Counted from the stretch's first letter, positions 1 through 12,030 are shown. The stretch: DNA of 64,000 bases from Haberlea rhodopensis (GCA_907163345.1 CAJQUN010000226.1:62001-126000); one strand, 5' to 3'. The notes: generated by a model not told the origin, from the sequence alone. Translations and numbers: made by a program.

Positions 1-382
1 ATCGAATCTCAAGATACCAAACTATCGGAATCCAAGGAAAAGTATCATCAATCAATATCAAGCTCGAGCAGAGAGTAACAACACACACAATTTGCGCTAG
101 GAGAATCATCCTGTGTTGTGCTCATTATCCCTCGTGTCTAGGTCCGGTAGCAACACGCGTGACTACAGTCGCTACGTACACTGTCTGTCATCACCGTGCT
201 CGTCGTCCCCGACACTCAGAGTAAATCAACTCAGTTCATCAAGGATATCAAAGAAATGGATATATCAATATGATATGCCCATGAATCATCTATGCATAAT
301 ATGACATATGCAACTCAATATGTCATGCAATCTCATGTGTATGTCATATATCGATATATATATTTATTAAAATGATGTGTGT
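1..382 (-). repeat. Gypsy-type LTR fragment (LTR-E), part cut off by the element at 383
   Basis: Non-coding AT-rich sequence that continues at 3970 after the 383-3969 insertion; the five bases TGTGT before the insertion are repeated after it. Read together with 3970-5567 it looks like one long LTR whose other end lies outside the window. No reading frame here resembles a protein. Family assignment rests on the LTR-like right end at 5567. Confidence 0.5.
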
Positions 383-1062
383 TGTCAGGATCGATTACGG
401 GGGTGGGTTGCCATTCCACACCCGAGTTCAACCAACTTGAGCTTCAATAGCTCGTGTTCTTGAATTAATTGCACCGAGAGATTATATCGAGTTCGGTTAC
501 AAAACCGAGCGGAAGACACTCGACATAACCCGCTCTATAACCGATTAAACATTTGAAAGGCATTTTAAAGATATGCAATTAAAATAAATAAACAAGCATT
601 TGTTTATGGAAGTTCGAAGGTGGTGTAATCCTTCTACGTCTCCCCTTCTTCCACCCCATGGAAGGATTCCACTAGAAGACTTTGATTTATACAATCCCGT
701 TGTACAAACCCGATCCAGTTGGAAATGCCCCATCCAACTAGAACTCCTAGCAACTCAAATATGTATGTTCTTTAATGTCTCACATAAAAAGACCTCTCAT
801 CGGTTGTGATAAATCATCAACCGTTACAATGATATTCACTCTTCTATTTTAGCTCACAAATACAATGAATAGAGTGAATACAAAGGCACAAAAGATTCCA
901 TAATGACTCTGATACAGCAAGGTAAGAGGTGCCAAAGGTTTGGGGAGTGCTCTTCATTTTGCAACTTTTGTCTTTGAAATTCCCCAATTGAATCCCAAGT
1001 GGGTTTGCTTTGGAAGGCTTGGATTGATCTTTTAATCAGCTGTTATTGAGCTTCCAAATCAA

Positions 1063-1073
1063 GTATATATAGC
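1063..1073 (-). promoter_or_regulatory. TATA box of the 3' LTR
   Basis: Minus-strand GCTATATATAC, in the expected place between U3 and R. It lies in the segment missing from the 5' LTR copy, so only the 3' LTR keeps this core promoter. Confidence 0.55.
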
Positions 1074-1555
1074 CCCAAGTAATGATATATACGTTAGACA
1101 CAAGAATATGCCCGTTGGAAAAGGTTCTGCACTATTCCCGAGCTTGCAACGGTCATATTCTGGTTTCTGGGCTATTTGTATTTCGGACCGGATTGGCCGG
1201 ATCAGCTTGGGAAAATTAGTCTAGCAGATCAGCACGGGCATATCAGTCTGGTCCAGATCAGCAAGGGCAGATCAGTCTGGTCCGGATCAGTCTAGACAAT
1301 CAGCTTGATACAAAAACAGATTGATAAACTTGCTCTTTGATCTGTTGCTTGTAACTCTTCATTCTTTGATTTCTGGGCAAAGTGATCCCCATGGAAGTTG
1401 TAGCCCTTTCTCTTAGCTTTCCACGGAATCAAGAATCATTTGATTTCGAGTTCGTATGAGAGAGTTATGCTCGAAATACGAGGCAATGCTCCTGCTGTCT
1501 GTTTGCTAGATGCAGCAGCACATGGCGTTACTTGCAGAAGCTTTTTAACCATCTT

Positions 1556-1875
1556 AACGTCCGATTCAGTCTTTAACTCCAAAGATGACTTGTCGATCTT
1601 TGTCTTAGCTTTCCAACCAATACTGAATCGTTCCGTTCCAATAAGCGAGCTAAGAGTTATGCCCACCAGGCTGACAGGGACTTTGCTGTAACAACTCGAT
1701 CTTACAGGCGTCACATGGCATGACTTGTAGAAGCTTGTTGGCCATCCTAACGTCCGATTCAGTCTTTCACTTCCAAAGATGACTTGTAGATCTTTGTCAT
1801 AGCTTTCCAACCCATACTGAATCGTTCGGTTCCGATAAGCGAGCTGAGAGTTATGGCCACCAGACTGACAGTTGC
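1556..1875 (-). repeat. Tandem duplication of about 192 bp in U3
   Basis: The block starting at about 1556 (AACGTCCGATTCAGTC) recurs at about 1749 with scattered substitutions. U3 tandem repeats of this sort are often enhancer-like in plant retrotransposons; that role is inferred here. The reading frames over it are by-products. Confidence 0.75.
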
Positions 1876-2216
1876 TTGCTGAAACAGCTTGCTGTTTCTT
1901 CGCGATTCAGCTCGATCTTGCAGGCGTCTTTTCTCCTTGATAACATTTGAACTAGCCGATCTGTTGTGAAATATGACTTTTAGTATTTTACGTTGGATGT
2001 TCAATCTCTTTGGAAGCACGCCATTTCGATATCCGATCTATTAGATATGATCGAAACAATCCGCTCTGCCAGAATTTCAGACTAGGTCCAGCTTGATATT
2101 CATCAAGCTCTTAATTATGATCTATGAACTGCACACTTGATGAAATATGTTAGCAACACAATAACAAGTTTTGTTAACATCAAAACCAAGATTATTCGGG
2201 TTTCCAAAACCCAACA

Positions 2217-3057
2217 ATCTCACCCTTTTTGATGATCACAAAACTTGAATACAAATATGAACATTAAAGCACAATGTTGCATAACATGAAAAAATCATAT
2301 TTTTTAAACAACATATTTCTTCTCCTTTTTGTGTGAATAAAAAAGGAAGACAAATAAAATTTACTCCCCCTCAAGGATTGAGATTAAACTCTCCCCCTTA
2401 ATTTTAAAATGTTTGAAAATTTGAGCAAGAGAGGGGCAAATGGGGTAGGCTAAAACAAATTAAAAAAAATGCAATGCACATAAATTTTTAAATAAAAATA
2501 ACCTCTTTTGATGATGCATGAAGCATACTTGGCAACAAATTTGAATTTCTTGACAAAACTCAACAATGTCCATTTCATCTTTCTGCGATGGCGGTACACT
2601 TAGTCCAACTTAAACTAATAAACTGCTTTTCCTCGAGCAAGTTTGGGCTGCAAGACCTATACCGCTGCGATCCTCTATGAGTCTAGTTTGCAACGCAAAA
2701 AACGGTTCGTCATTTGGACATCCGAGCAAGAAGTTATGCCAATTTTCCCAAAGTCGCTGCAAGCTGCCAGAAAACTAAAATGCTTCGAAAATTGTTAGAT
2801 AAAATCTCAAAATAAAAATTTTAAACTTAAAATGAGTTAAGAACAGATTGAACAAAAATTTGAACATTTAAAATAGATTTTAAAATTATTTTCGTGCAAA
2901 ATGAATGCAATGAAATTGTTTTTTATGCTAAAAATTTTCATACACCAAATTTTGAAAAAATATGCTATGAAAATATTTCATGCTCATGAGAATTTTGAAA
3001 ATGATTTAAAAGATATCCACTACAAAATTCGGTTCAAATGCTTTCCAAGAACAACCC
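2217..3057 (-). other. Non-coding internal region of the 383-3969 element
   Basis: Between the LTRs there is only AT-rich sequence with no retroelement domain on either strand. The left edge on the minus strand is purine-rich (AAAAAGGGTGAGAT) just before the LTR and can serve as the polypurine tract. The element would need gag-pol supplied in trans. Confidence 0.7.
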
Positions 3058-3071
3058 GCTCTGATACCACT
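3058..3071 (-). promoter_or_regulatory. Primer-binding site, tRNA-iMet type
   Basis: Minus strand reads TGGTATCAGAGC, the complement of the 3' end of initiator tRNA-Met, next to the LTR at 3072. It fixes the orientation as minus. Confidence 0.88.
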
Positions 3072-3969
3072 TGTCAGGATCGATTACGGGGGTGGGTTGT
3101 CATTCCACACCCGAGTTCAACCAACTTGAGCTTCAATAGCTCGTGTTCTTGAATTAATTGCACCGAGAGATTATATCGAGTTCGGTTACAAAACCGAGCA
3201 GAAGACACTCGACATAACCCGCTCTATAACCGATTAAACATTTGAAAGACATTTTAAAGATATGCAATTAAAATAAATAAACAAGCATTTGTTTATGGAA
3301 GTTCGAAGGTGGTGTAATCCTTCTATGTCTCCCCTTCTTCCACCTCATGGAAGGATTCCACTAGAAGACTTTGATTTATACAATCCCGTTGTACGAACCC
3401 GATCCAGTTGGGAATGTCCTATCCAACTAGAACTCCTAGCAACTCAACTATGTATGTTCTTTAATGTCTCACATACAAAGACCTCTCATCGGTTGTGATA
3501 AATCATCAACCGTTACAATGATATTCACTCTTCTATTTTAGCTCACAAATACAATGAATAGAGTGAATACAAAGGCACAAATGATTCCATAATGAATCTG
3601 ATACAGCAAGGTAAGAGGTGCCAAAGGTTTGGGGAGTGCTCTTCATTTAGCAACTTTTGTCTTTGAAATTCCCCAATTGAATCCCAAGTGGGTTTGCTTT
3701 GGAAGGCTTGGATTGATCTTTTAATCAGCTGTTCAATCTCTTTGGAAGCACGACATTTCGATATCCGAGCTATTAGATATGATCGAAACAATCCGCTCTG
3801 CCAGAATTTCAGACTAGGTTCAGCTTGATATTTTCAAGCTACTTCTTTGAAATTCATCAAGCTCTTAATTATGATATATGAACTGCACACTTGATGAATA
3901 TGTTAGCAACACAATAACAAGTTTTGTTAACATCAAAACCAAGATTATTCGGGTTTCCAAAACCCAACA
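3072..3969 (-). repeat. 5' LTR with a 0.95 kb U3 deletion
   Basis: Matches the ends of the 383-2216 LTR but jumps from the equivalent of 1046 to that of 1998, with TGTT shared at both edges of the missing piece. The loss removes the TATA box and the tandem duplication. A short duplication near 3830-3860 is absent from the other copy. Because 5' U3 is copied from 3' U3 in reverse transcription, the loss probably happened after insertion. Confidence 0.85.
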
Positions 3970-5567
3970 TGTGTTAACAAAACATTTATTTTCATACATC
4001 GATATGCCAATCATAAATGCTATGAATGCTCATAATTCAATTAAAATCACATAGCCAAGTAATTTCACGCAATTCACGTAAGTTCAGCAAATCATCTATC
4101 AAATAATACAGATACTTGTCGTATGTTACCAATCGCAACATACATATTTCTTTCTTTTCTAAAGAATGAATGTCGTCCTTGTAGCTCGTGGAGCTCCAGT
4201 GTCATAAGTTAATCTATCAAATTGATACAACACCATTTCATTACGTCTTTATCACTTAAGTTACCTCAACATACATATAAGCTATTCTTTAACTTGAGGC
4301 GTCTAATCAGATCTAACTATGTAAGATAGAAGTATTTTTATTCTCGTATACTTATTCTTACCATTTCTTCAGTTCTAGAGTTATTAAGATGTCTATCATC
4401 ATTAAAATCCTAATAACACATTTTATTTCATTCATTGATTCACGAAGCTAAAGTACATACCAAACAAGAATTCAATAACTCAATGGACCATAAACACAAT
4501 AACGACAGTAGCTTAAGGTCCGAAACATCATGAGGGGTCAAACCAGTCAACAATGGCAATGAATTTACATGTTACTTCCTCAAGCATGATTTATCAAGTT
4601 AAAACATGATTAAAAAGAGTTTAACATCGATTAAGCAACTTCACCTCCCTCAAGCACATCATCCCTACACATGCAAGAACTCAGTCGATACTACAGCCTA
4701 CAATTCGAACCAGCAGTAATAATCCAAGGAAGATGAAAACTCATGCAATCCTTCCTAACCTGCTAAATCGAGCTAAACGTGATTGAAAAGAGTTAGAAAT
4801 CGATTTAGAATAGCTTTTAAGCACTATCACTTTCAAAATTCTGAAATTTGATCGGTAATCCCTAACATGCAACCAAAAATTCGAATAAAAATCAACGAAA
4901 AATACATAGAAGAACATTTAAGGATTAAGGGGGGATTACCTAAGAAAAATCTGAGGAAAATCGCACAAAATGTTTGATGAACCCTAGTTTTTGAACTTTT
5001 CGCTTTCTGGCCAATGCCGACGCAATCCGGGACGAAACCTCAAATTGATGGTATAGAAACGTATGACGTTGAGTGGTGAGCATGGTGGCAGGTCGAGCTC
5101 ACCGGAAGGAGGTCGGACGGCGGCAAGCGCGGCCCTCTTTTCCAGGCGGAGGCGAAGGTGAGCGGGAGAGGGGAAAATGAAACAGAGTGCGAAATCTGAT
5201 GTGTGTGTGAGTTTATGTGTTTAGTGTGTGTGGCGTTTGTTTTAAATACAACACACCACTAATTTTATGCCAGTCCAGTTATATACATCGGAGTGTCGCC
5301 GATGTACTGATATATTAAATGTACAAACAATACTTGGGGTTTATACACACTAGTATACTCACAAAATTTAATTCTTCATTTTAATCAAATATTTTAAAAA
5401 TATTATCGGAGTTATTTTACCAAGTCAAAAATATATCATATTCTGATTAAATTGTCAGTTGATATTTATATTGTCATTTTCAATTCTAATTAATTAATCA
5501 CAAATTAATTATTAATAAATTCCCGAATTATATTTAATTAACAGTAATCAAATATCAAGGCCTTACA
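3970..5567 (-). repeat. Gypsy-type LTR (LTR-E), right part
   Basis: Continues the sequence interrupted at 382 and ends CCTTACA at 5567, typical of a minus-strand chromovirus LTR start. A TATA-like stretch (about 5245-5260 on the minus strand) is followed by a GC-rich leader near 5000-5180. No protein domain is seen. The LTR ends against an Athila-like gag relic, so this is probably the end of an element that inserted there. Confidence 0.55.
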
Positions 5568-6345
5568 GTTATAGTTGTTGGTGTATGAGTTACCCCGTGG
5601 TAGTCTGTTTTCTACAAAGTTAGCATTTTTAGTAGTTTGAACAAAAGGATTACCTGCTTGGCATTCCGTGTCAGATGGTTGCCTCCACATAATTCACATA
5701 TGATCACTTGAGCTTGCATCGCTGTCATGCTCAAGCTATCCAATTTTTGTTCAAAGCCTCTAACTGAGCGGCTATCGCTGTCACCTCATCATTTTGATGT
5801 ACCCCAATTGGCCGCTTTGGCACGTTCCTCTCAGACTACATTGATAGCTATTGGAAGATATCTATTCAAGAAGTTCATAGGCTGCTTCAGGCGTCCGTCT
5901 CATGGTGGTACCTCTTGTTGCTGCATCAATCATAGAACGATAGTAGAAAATAGACCGTTATAAAATGTTTGTACCTGCAGCCAGATAAGGGGGCCATGAT
6001 GTGGACATCTTCTATGTAAATCCTTGAAGCGTTCCCAAGCTTCATATAATGTCTCCTGATCATGTTGAGTGAATGTGCTGATGTCATTACACATCTTTGC
6101 AGTCTTTGATGGTGGGAAGTATTTGGACAGAAATAACTGCACCATCCCATCCCACGTAGTGATGGAACCTGCAGGCAAAGAATGCAACCAACTTTTAGCT
6201 TTAAAGAAAACAATCTTAACCTGATGGCGTCATCAGTAATGCCATTATGCTTAAACGTATCACAGATATTCAAAAATTTGGAGATGTGGGCATTGGGATC
6301 ATCAGTGGCCGATCCTCCGAATTCTACGTTCTAAGGTGACGAGTT
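5568..6345 (-). pseudogene. gag: Athila-like gag fragment (degraded)
   Basis: Minus-strand frames between about 6340 and 5700 hold the conserved gag core of Athila/Tat elements: DTFKHNGITDDAIRLRLF (6264-6211), then in another frame AGSITTWDGMVQLFLSKYF and ETLYEAWERFKDLHRRCPHHG (6175-5990). A short stretch further on resembles the family's conserved PEAAYELL motif (about 5895). At least two frameshifts and several stops separate these pieces. No protease or reverse transcriptase follows, because LTR-E cuts the element at 5567. Gag would form the particle shell; this copy cannot. Confidence 0.78.
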
Positions 6346-7517
6346 TTCCTATGTTCTCCAATATACTTTGGTCAAGCTATATTGAACATAGTATTAAAAT
6401 ATAACAATTCAATGGTCATGCGCTCATTTAACATTCAATATTGCATATACTCTATAAAAACTTCTGGCTTTCGATCTTGGTAGATCTATAGCTATCACAA
6501 GTGTGCTAGATTTTACGTGGTCAGTTTCAATCTAAAACACAAGGTATGAATTATCTTGTCAACTTATAATATCGTATGGTTAACATCAATTATAATTACT
6601 AACATTAATCCAAAGGTAGCTAATCCTTGAAATGCATTAAAAACATAATCATACTCAAAGAATTGTAGGAAAATTAATCAAAACTCATACTTGAATCATG
6701 GATTCATACAAGGGATCCCTAGTCTTGATAATTAAATTAGCCAACTACCATCATCAAATATGAATGCAAAAACTTGTCTAACAACAAATCCAACATTCCA
6801 AATCCGAAAATAAACAACAATCAAGAGTTTAAAAATACTAAAGATGCTAGATGTCGGCTAATTGCTTCGTTGCGTCGTCCGGTCTCTTCGATTCTGGCTT
6901 GCTCTTCAATGACTTGAGGTTGAATGGAGGTGGAGGCTGTGTTTTAGGGTATAAAACTGAGCAAAAGTCCCTTAAAGTCGTCCAAGTCCATCCTTTTATA
7001 GTGGGGGAAGAGTTTACCAATTCTTGGACACAAGGAAACAAAATCACGCTTTTTTCGCGTCTGGCAATCGATCGCGGTGTATTGCCGATCGATTGCCAAA
7101 ACATTCTGCCTTTTATTTTTCAAAATATGAATATCCCCGATCGATTGCCGAGAAATGGCGATAGATCAGCAAACTGTTCTGGACGAGCACGATCGATCGC
7201 GAGAAAATGCCAATAGATCGCCAAAGCTGAAATTTTGTTGCTCAATTTTTCTCATGTGCGATCGATCGGTGATGATATCCAAGATTGATCGCCAGCTTTA
7301 ATCTTCTTCAAACTCGAGATTTTGGTCCTTCCTTCAACGGGTTCGCTCGGTTTGGTCTTTTTTCATCATTATTTGCTCATTTCCTTCACTTTTATGCACT
7401 TGGACCTAGATTCCTGAAATCAATGAAAATATACCAGAAAGCGTAAAATCGTCCAGGAATCCATGTAAAAATACCTAAAATTAACAACAAAATAAGTGTA
7501 AAAATCACACTTATCAG
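6346..7517 (-). repeat. Athila-like 5' LTR and leader
   Basis: The minus strand begins TGATAAGTGTGATTTTTAC at 7517, a typical Athila LTR start, and has a TATA box CTATAAAAGG at 7001-6992. Several GATCGATCG-type palindromes lie between 7070 and 7280, upstream of the TATA box on the minus strand. The LTR's inner end and primer site could not be placed exactly; somewhere near 6480 it passes into the gag leader. Short open frames on both strands here are LTR artefacts. Confidence 0.6.
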
Positions 7518-8717
7518 TACGCCATGTACTACTCAGACCATCACATTTAACTTTTATTCAATGATTTATAACTCTTTCTATATGAATTTATTGTTCACAA
7601 CGAACTCATTAATAAAACTTAGAACCCCAAGTCCTAGCATAAGACGTATGCTCATAAGGAAATCTATTGTCCAATAATTAATCAACAATGGACCAATAAA
7701 AACTCTTTAACATTCGAAGAAGAAACTAAATTTTCATTTTTTAACATTCCACCTTACTGATCGAACGGTTAGCCCCTACCGATCGATCGGTAAAAGTCCA
7801 AAAATTGAGCTTGGCTACGGCCTCCAACCGATCGATTGCTCGCCTCCACCGATCGACAGTCGGTCTTCCCAATCGTAAGTAAACATCATGAATTTTCACC
7901 CTTCGCTATGGCCTTGCACCAATTGATCGGTACAATGCTACCGATCGATCCGTCACCACACAGACCCGAAAATCTCCATTTTCAAACACTTCCAAACCTT
8001 AACTATCCATACCATAATCTCATACAACTCGATTCCAACCAAAATAAACATCATTGGACACTCACCAAGGATTATAACACAATTATAACAAGAAATAACA
8101 AGAATCCAAGATTCTTCAAAATCCATAAAATCCTCCCAACTCAAAAACTATAACCAAATTCTAAAAAATCACAACTAAAATAATCACAAGGTAGAGATGA
8201 ACGATTTTACCTAAACATTAGCTTGAAATTCCAACCCAAAATCGAGCCTTGCTCAATTTCATCCAAGAAAATTGAAGAGTGGGAGGGGTGAGAAGAAGTG
8301 GAGAGAGGCGGTGAGTGAGTGACGAGATTGAGAGGAAGTTAGTGAAATGATTGAACACCGAGTCCACTTGACTTATATATAGTATCAAGGCTCCAAAAAT
8401 CCGAGTCTTAAATACTCGTACCAAAACTTTTAATTAAAACAAATGTTCAATAATTTAACTCCAACTCGCTCAATTACATCCCTACCTCAATCCAAAATCC
8501 CCCAACCTTGAAGTCCCATTACCATTATGATTCCAAGGTTCAACACACCACGATCATAAAATCTCGAACCTTGACCCAACGAATCCGACACCTCGTAATA
8601 TCCCCTAGAATCTCAGTTCTCGCAATTATTTCATAATTATTGCTCAACTTTAATAATTACGTCTTTATTAACACAGTAACTCCATTTAGTCAAGGTAATT
8701 AATTTCAAGGCATCACA
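7518..8717 (-). repeat. Gypsy-type LTR fragment (LTR-F)
   Basis: Ends ...TTCAAGGCATCACA at 8717, i.e. a minus-strand TGTGATGCCTTGAA start typical of chromovirus LTRs. Palindromic CGATCGATCGG-like words recur from 7758 to 7950. The boundary with the Athila LTR at 7517 is the point where the TGATAAGTG end stops. No domain-bearing frame was found, and no partner LTR is in the window. Confidence 0.5.
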
Positions 8718-8919
8718 CCTTTCAAATAGGCTTTCCACAAGCCTTTCATGTCAAGCATGAATCGCACAATGAGAGGTTGACTTTAGCGAGATAAGGTTTT
8801 CTCGAACTAACCTAGTCATCCTCTTTTGAGTGATATGTCTCAATAGATCATGCAGTATAACAAAATCAGACTAACAATCAACGGATAATTTAAACATAAA
8901 TAATCCATTATTTCTAACA
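8718..8919 (-). repeat. Copia LTR remnant
   Basis: Minus strand starts TGTTAGAAATAATGG at 8919, a common Ty1/copia LTR start, downstream of the pol relic in the same orientation. It is cut at 8717 by LTR-F. Confidence 0.45.
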
Positions 8920-9985
8920 CCAAAACACAAAGGTCTTTGCCAAGAAAAGACAAAAAAATTTTATACTAGCAAAAGTACAAGGAGAGCAAGAAATGTGTTA
9001 GCTTTTTAGGCTCAGTGCAATCACGAGCAATGTGACCCCAAAGGGATCATGTCATACATGATCTTCAAGTCTCATCCTTCTCGCTATCAAAGCGCCAAGG
9101 TGATTTTTTCATGTGAGTGGGCCAACCAAAGTCTGGTGACATTCACATATGAACACATTACCTCAACCAACCAATATTGTTCACAAACAATTGTTCTAAC
9201 AAGCAAAACAAATCATAGGATGCCTGATAGTATTAACATGTCGCAGGAACAAATCTACGCCCAAGGGCTTGGTCCATATATCAACGCTCATATTCCTAGT
9301 AGGAATATGCCTTAGAACTACATTGACTTGTGCAACATAATCTCGAATAATAATAAAATAATATATCTACATGCGCAGAAACTCACAATCTTTGTAGAGA
9401 TCTTCTTAATCAAATCTATCTTATATTCCTGATGTGCAGACTACTACTCTGCTTCCAAGGTAGATAAGAGAAATAAGGTCGTTTCTTATCACTCCAAGTG
9501 ATACTTGCGCCTCTCACTATAAATGCATATCCCAATATGAATTTGCGCACATCTCTATCAGGTGACCCATCAGTATCACTATGTCCATCAATTCTCAAAT
9601 CATCTCCATGGTAGCACAAAAAAGGCAATTTTGACTCCCATCTAATAGGCAATATCAAAATTACTCTGATTTTACTCACCACCCAGTTGCAAAGCGCTGA
9701 TTGAATACACACTATTGTGTACATCAAACCCATTACAGCGCTTGCATATGGAACTTCATTCATACGTTTCCTTTCATTTTCTATTTTAGGGCATAAATCC
9801 CCGCTCGCAGAGCAGAAATCCACTTGTTTTGTCTTTTGTGCAGTCACAACATCTTAATATTTAGCTGGCTCATCCATATCCATAAAAGCGCGCTTGTAAA
9901 ATTCCCATTCAATGGGTATACATCATTAGAGAATAATAAAACCTACTTGGCTCGAAATAAAATTATTGGTTAACAAGTACCATAT
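8920..9985 (-). pseudogene. pol: Copia pol relic (RT end and RNase H)
   Basis: The minus-strand frame at 9847-9416 keeps pieces of the Ty1/copia C-terminal region: ERKRMNEVPYASAV and GLMYTIV from the RT-RNase H linker, a degraded RNase H core (GDDLRIDGHSDTDG), and a piece with ITWSDKK. Downstream (about 9270-9220) is a short match to the pol tail. The LTR-type end at 8919 follows. Many conserved positions are changed (for example the catalytic Asp context) and the frame is open only by chance, so it is an old fossil. The first half of pol and gag are absent. Confidence 0.72.
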
Positions 9986-9989
9986 TTGA

Positions 9990-10395
9990 TTGTGCAAACA
10001 ATGATTAAAGTCCAAACAACTTTCTCTGATCTTCATGGTAGTGGCAAACTTGATGGCCAAAAAAACTATGCAATGTGGCATAGAAAAATTCAGTTTTACT
10101 TCACAAAGGAAAGTTGCTTGATCATCTCACCAATGATATGCCTAAACCAGCTGAGCCGAAAAATGGACCGACTTCCCAATATCGTTGCAATTTGGATGCG
10201 TACAATAAATCGATGGATCAGGATAAAAGTACGCGCTTTACTATGCTAAGATGCATGCACGATAATCTGATAAGAGAGTTTGGGAAGAATCCCACTGCTA
10301 AAGAGTTATGGGAAGTTCTGAAGGTCATGTAAGAGAGCACTACAGCTACTAGACTCAGGGGTCTCACCCTCAAATTTAATCAGAATGTACTTGAC
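9990..10395 (+). pseudogene. gag: Copia gag (UBN2-type) fragment, plus strand
   Basis: Plus-strand frames show a Copia gag N-terminal region: the first frame carries GSGKLDG and YAMWHRKIQFYF (about 10030-10100), then a frameshift near 10095 moves the match to the next frame with RCNLDAYNKSMDQDKSTRF and ELWEVLKVM (10180-10332). After a stop at about 10330 the match continues to 10395, where an LTR begins. This is opposite in strand to the neighbouring Copia pol relic, so two different elements are involved. Nothing of protease or pol remains in the window. Confidence 0.72.
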
Positions 10396-10925
10396 TGTAA
10401 GGACCCCCGTGCCCTTAACCCACAATTAGTGCATTAAGCCATGAATTTGGTGCATTCACTCACGTGTAAAGGGAAACTACATGTAGACGTGGCACACAAT
10501 ACCACCTATAAAATTTCTTGCTTCAACTAATCCATTCCATGCAATATCCGATTTCCCAAATTAAGACCATTTAACACATCACACCTATGTAATACACTAA
10601 TTACAATCCCAATTCATCTAGCGATTCCCTGGTTAATTGCTCACCCATATAATGAAAAGAGAAAGGCCCATGCCTCTTTATACAACACATATAAACATAA
10701 TTATTGCTCACACACGAGCATCGAATAAACCTATGTGTACGTAATGTATAAAAGGGGCATACACAATATCCAGCTCCACATGAGCTCCGGTGTCTTGATC
10801 CTGGAATCACCTCCAATTCATCGGTCGATCACAGCTCCAGAGCCACCATTGTACCTGTTTCACCTGTCCCAACAGAGACAGCCCCCACACGGGGTGAGCA
10901 TACAAATACCACCAAACCAATAATC
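10396..10925 (-). repeat. Family-B LTR, first 530 bp, subfamily 2
   Basis: Starts TGTAAGGACCCCCG and follows the B1 and B2 LTRs (17745, 26912, 58187) at lower identity through the GACAGCCCCC...GGGGTGAGCATAC block. It stops at 10925 where the family-A LTR begins. The remainder should lie beyond the right end of the compound element, outside this window. The expected target duplication for the insertion would be TAATC (10921-10925). Confidence 0.68.
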
Positions 10926-11211
10926 TGTGAGACCCCGTTATCTAATCAACAACATAAGGTGCAATTAAGAGAACTAATCATAAATAATCAGAGTAATAGG
11001 TCGTGTTGATATCCTGAGCTTATAGATATTACAATACCAAAAGAATTTCAAAAGGGATTAGTTACATCTCTTAGTAACAGCATGTAAGACTATAGTTCTA
11101 CTACACTCCTTGTAGAAACTATACAAAATGAAAATCTGATCTGCTAATCCTGTAGCACTCCTTAAAGCTCAACGTGTCAACCCCGACCCTTGTTCTCTGT
11201 ATTAAATGCAC

Positions 11212-11865
11212 CTACAAAGACAACCCCCAACACATGAGCACATCATAATTCATATTCAACATAATATGAATGTAAAGCATAATGCACAATCATAGATATA
11301 AAATACTTCCTGTATTTCCAATGCATTTAAAACGCCCATTGGTTGTCCCTGTACCATAACTCATAATCAAATCATTATATGAAATTATGGCTTCTTTAAA
11401 TAAATGTCATGACATAACTTCACTTCTTAATCTTAAATCTTTCTTAGTCAGTTTATCATCAGTGTATTTTAAATGCTTCTTACTTCTTAACTTCATAATG
11501 AGCGGTACCATCTTCCCCGCTTCATTATTGCATAACAAGCGGTACATTCTTCCCCGCTAGCGGTACCTTCTTCCCCGCTCTTCATACTAGCGGTACCTTC
11601 TTCCCCGCTTAGTATGGTATACCCCGCCTCCATGTGCAAGCCTTGCTCCACATTTTTAGCGGTATAAGCGTAAGCATTAAAATCATCACTGGGATAACCC
11701 TGACTCGTGGAATACACACTCTTTATTCCACAATATAAAAATGCAACAACAATACATATCAACATGTATAATACTCTTAATGCACAACTTTGCATTTATC
11801 ATGTGTCAAATAGACAAACATAAAATACATGTTACCGTTGGGATGCCCGTACGTCGCTTACGTAC
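11212..11865 (-). other. Putative intron in the family-A LTR
   Basis: On the minus strand AAAG is followed by GTACGTAAG at 11865, a good 5' splice-site match, and TTGTCTTTGTAG ends at 11212, a good 3' splice site with a CTCAT branch-like word about 25 bases before it. The 654-nt span holds the hairpin array. Matching donor and acceptor motifs at similar spacing occur in G3 and D. Splicing itself is inferred. Confidence 0.4.
11501..11609 (-). repeat. Hairpin array, AGCGG-11 nt-CCGCT, four units
   Basis: Four copies of AGCGG + TACCTTCTTCC-like 11-nt loop + CCGCT at 11501-11521, 11538-11558, 11559-11579 and 11589-11609. Arms are perfect; loop bases vary slightly. A further AGCGG starts near 11658. 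Confidence 0.85.
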
Positions 11866-12030
11866 CTTTCCAAAATATGGTGTATTGCAGGACTCTAACC
11901 CCTACGTTGTGTGGCTACCTGTGATGGCTCTACACAAGTGTACAACACAATATTAGATGTCTCATTATGATCCAATATCAAAAACTAAGCAAAATATGAC
12001 AATTTACATTTTTCAACTTTCTGTGACCTT

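Larger units (their letters stand above)
383..2216 (-). repeat. 3' LTR of the 383-3969 element
   Basis: Begins TGTCAGGATCG and ends AAACCCAACA on the plus strand. It matches 3072-3969 over both ends but holds about 950 extra bases (about 1046-1998) that the other copy lacks. The extra segment carries the TATA-like motif and a tandem duplication, which places it in U3 on the minus strand. A run of degenerate GATCAG/GGTCCG words (1185-1300) resembles wording in the C1 LTR. Confidence 0.88.
383..3969 (-). mobile_element. Non-autonomous LTR retrotransposon (LARD-like), Sirevirus-related
   Basis: Two direct repeats (383-2216 and 3072-3969) start with TG and end with CA, and the whole is flanked by the 5-bp target duplication TGTGT (378-382 and 3970-3974). 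A primer-binding site complementary to tRNA-iMet touches the right repeat, so the element reads on the minus strand. The internal region of about 0.85 kb has no gag, protease, integrase or reverse transcriptase. The LTRs share a block (about 595-720 and 3285-3410) with the LTR of Sirevirus C1 (24660-24775), so C1-type elements are the likely source of its enzymes. By eye the LTR copies differ at about 14 sites over 660 aligned bases, about 2 percent. Confidence 0.9.

Noticed and set aside
3058..3071. tRNA-Met-like sequence at each primer site
   Set aside because: Only the 3' end complement of about 12 bases is present; no tRNA gene can be folded.
8920..10395. Copia pol relic and Copia gag relic as one inverted element
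   Set aside because: They are on opposite strands with no LTR or joint between them; two elements are more likely.
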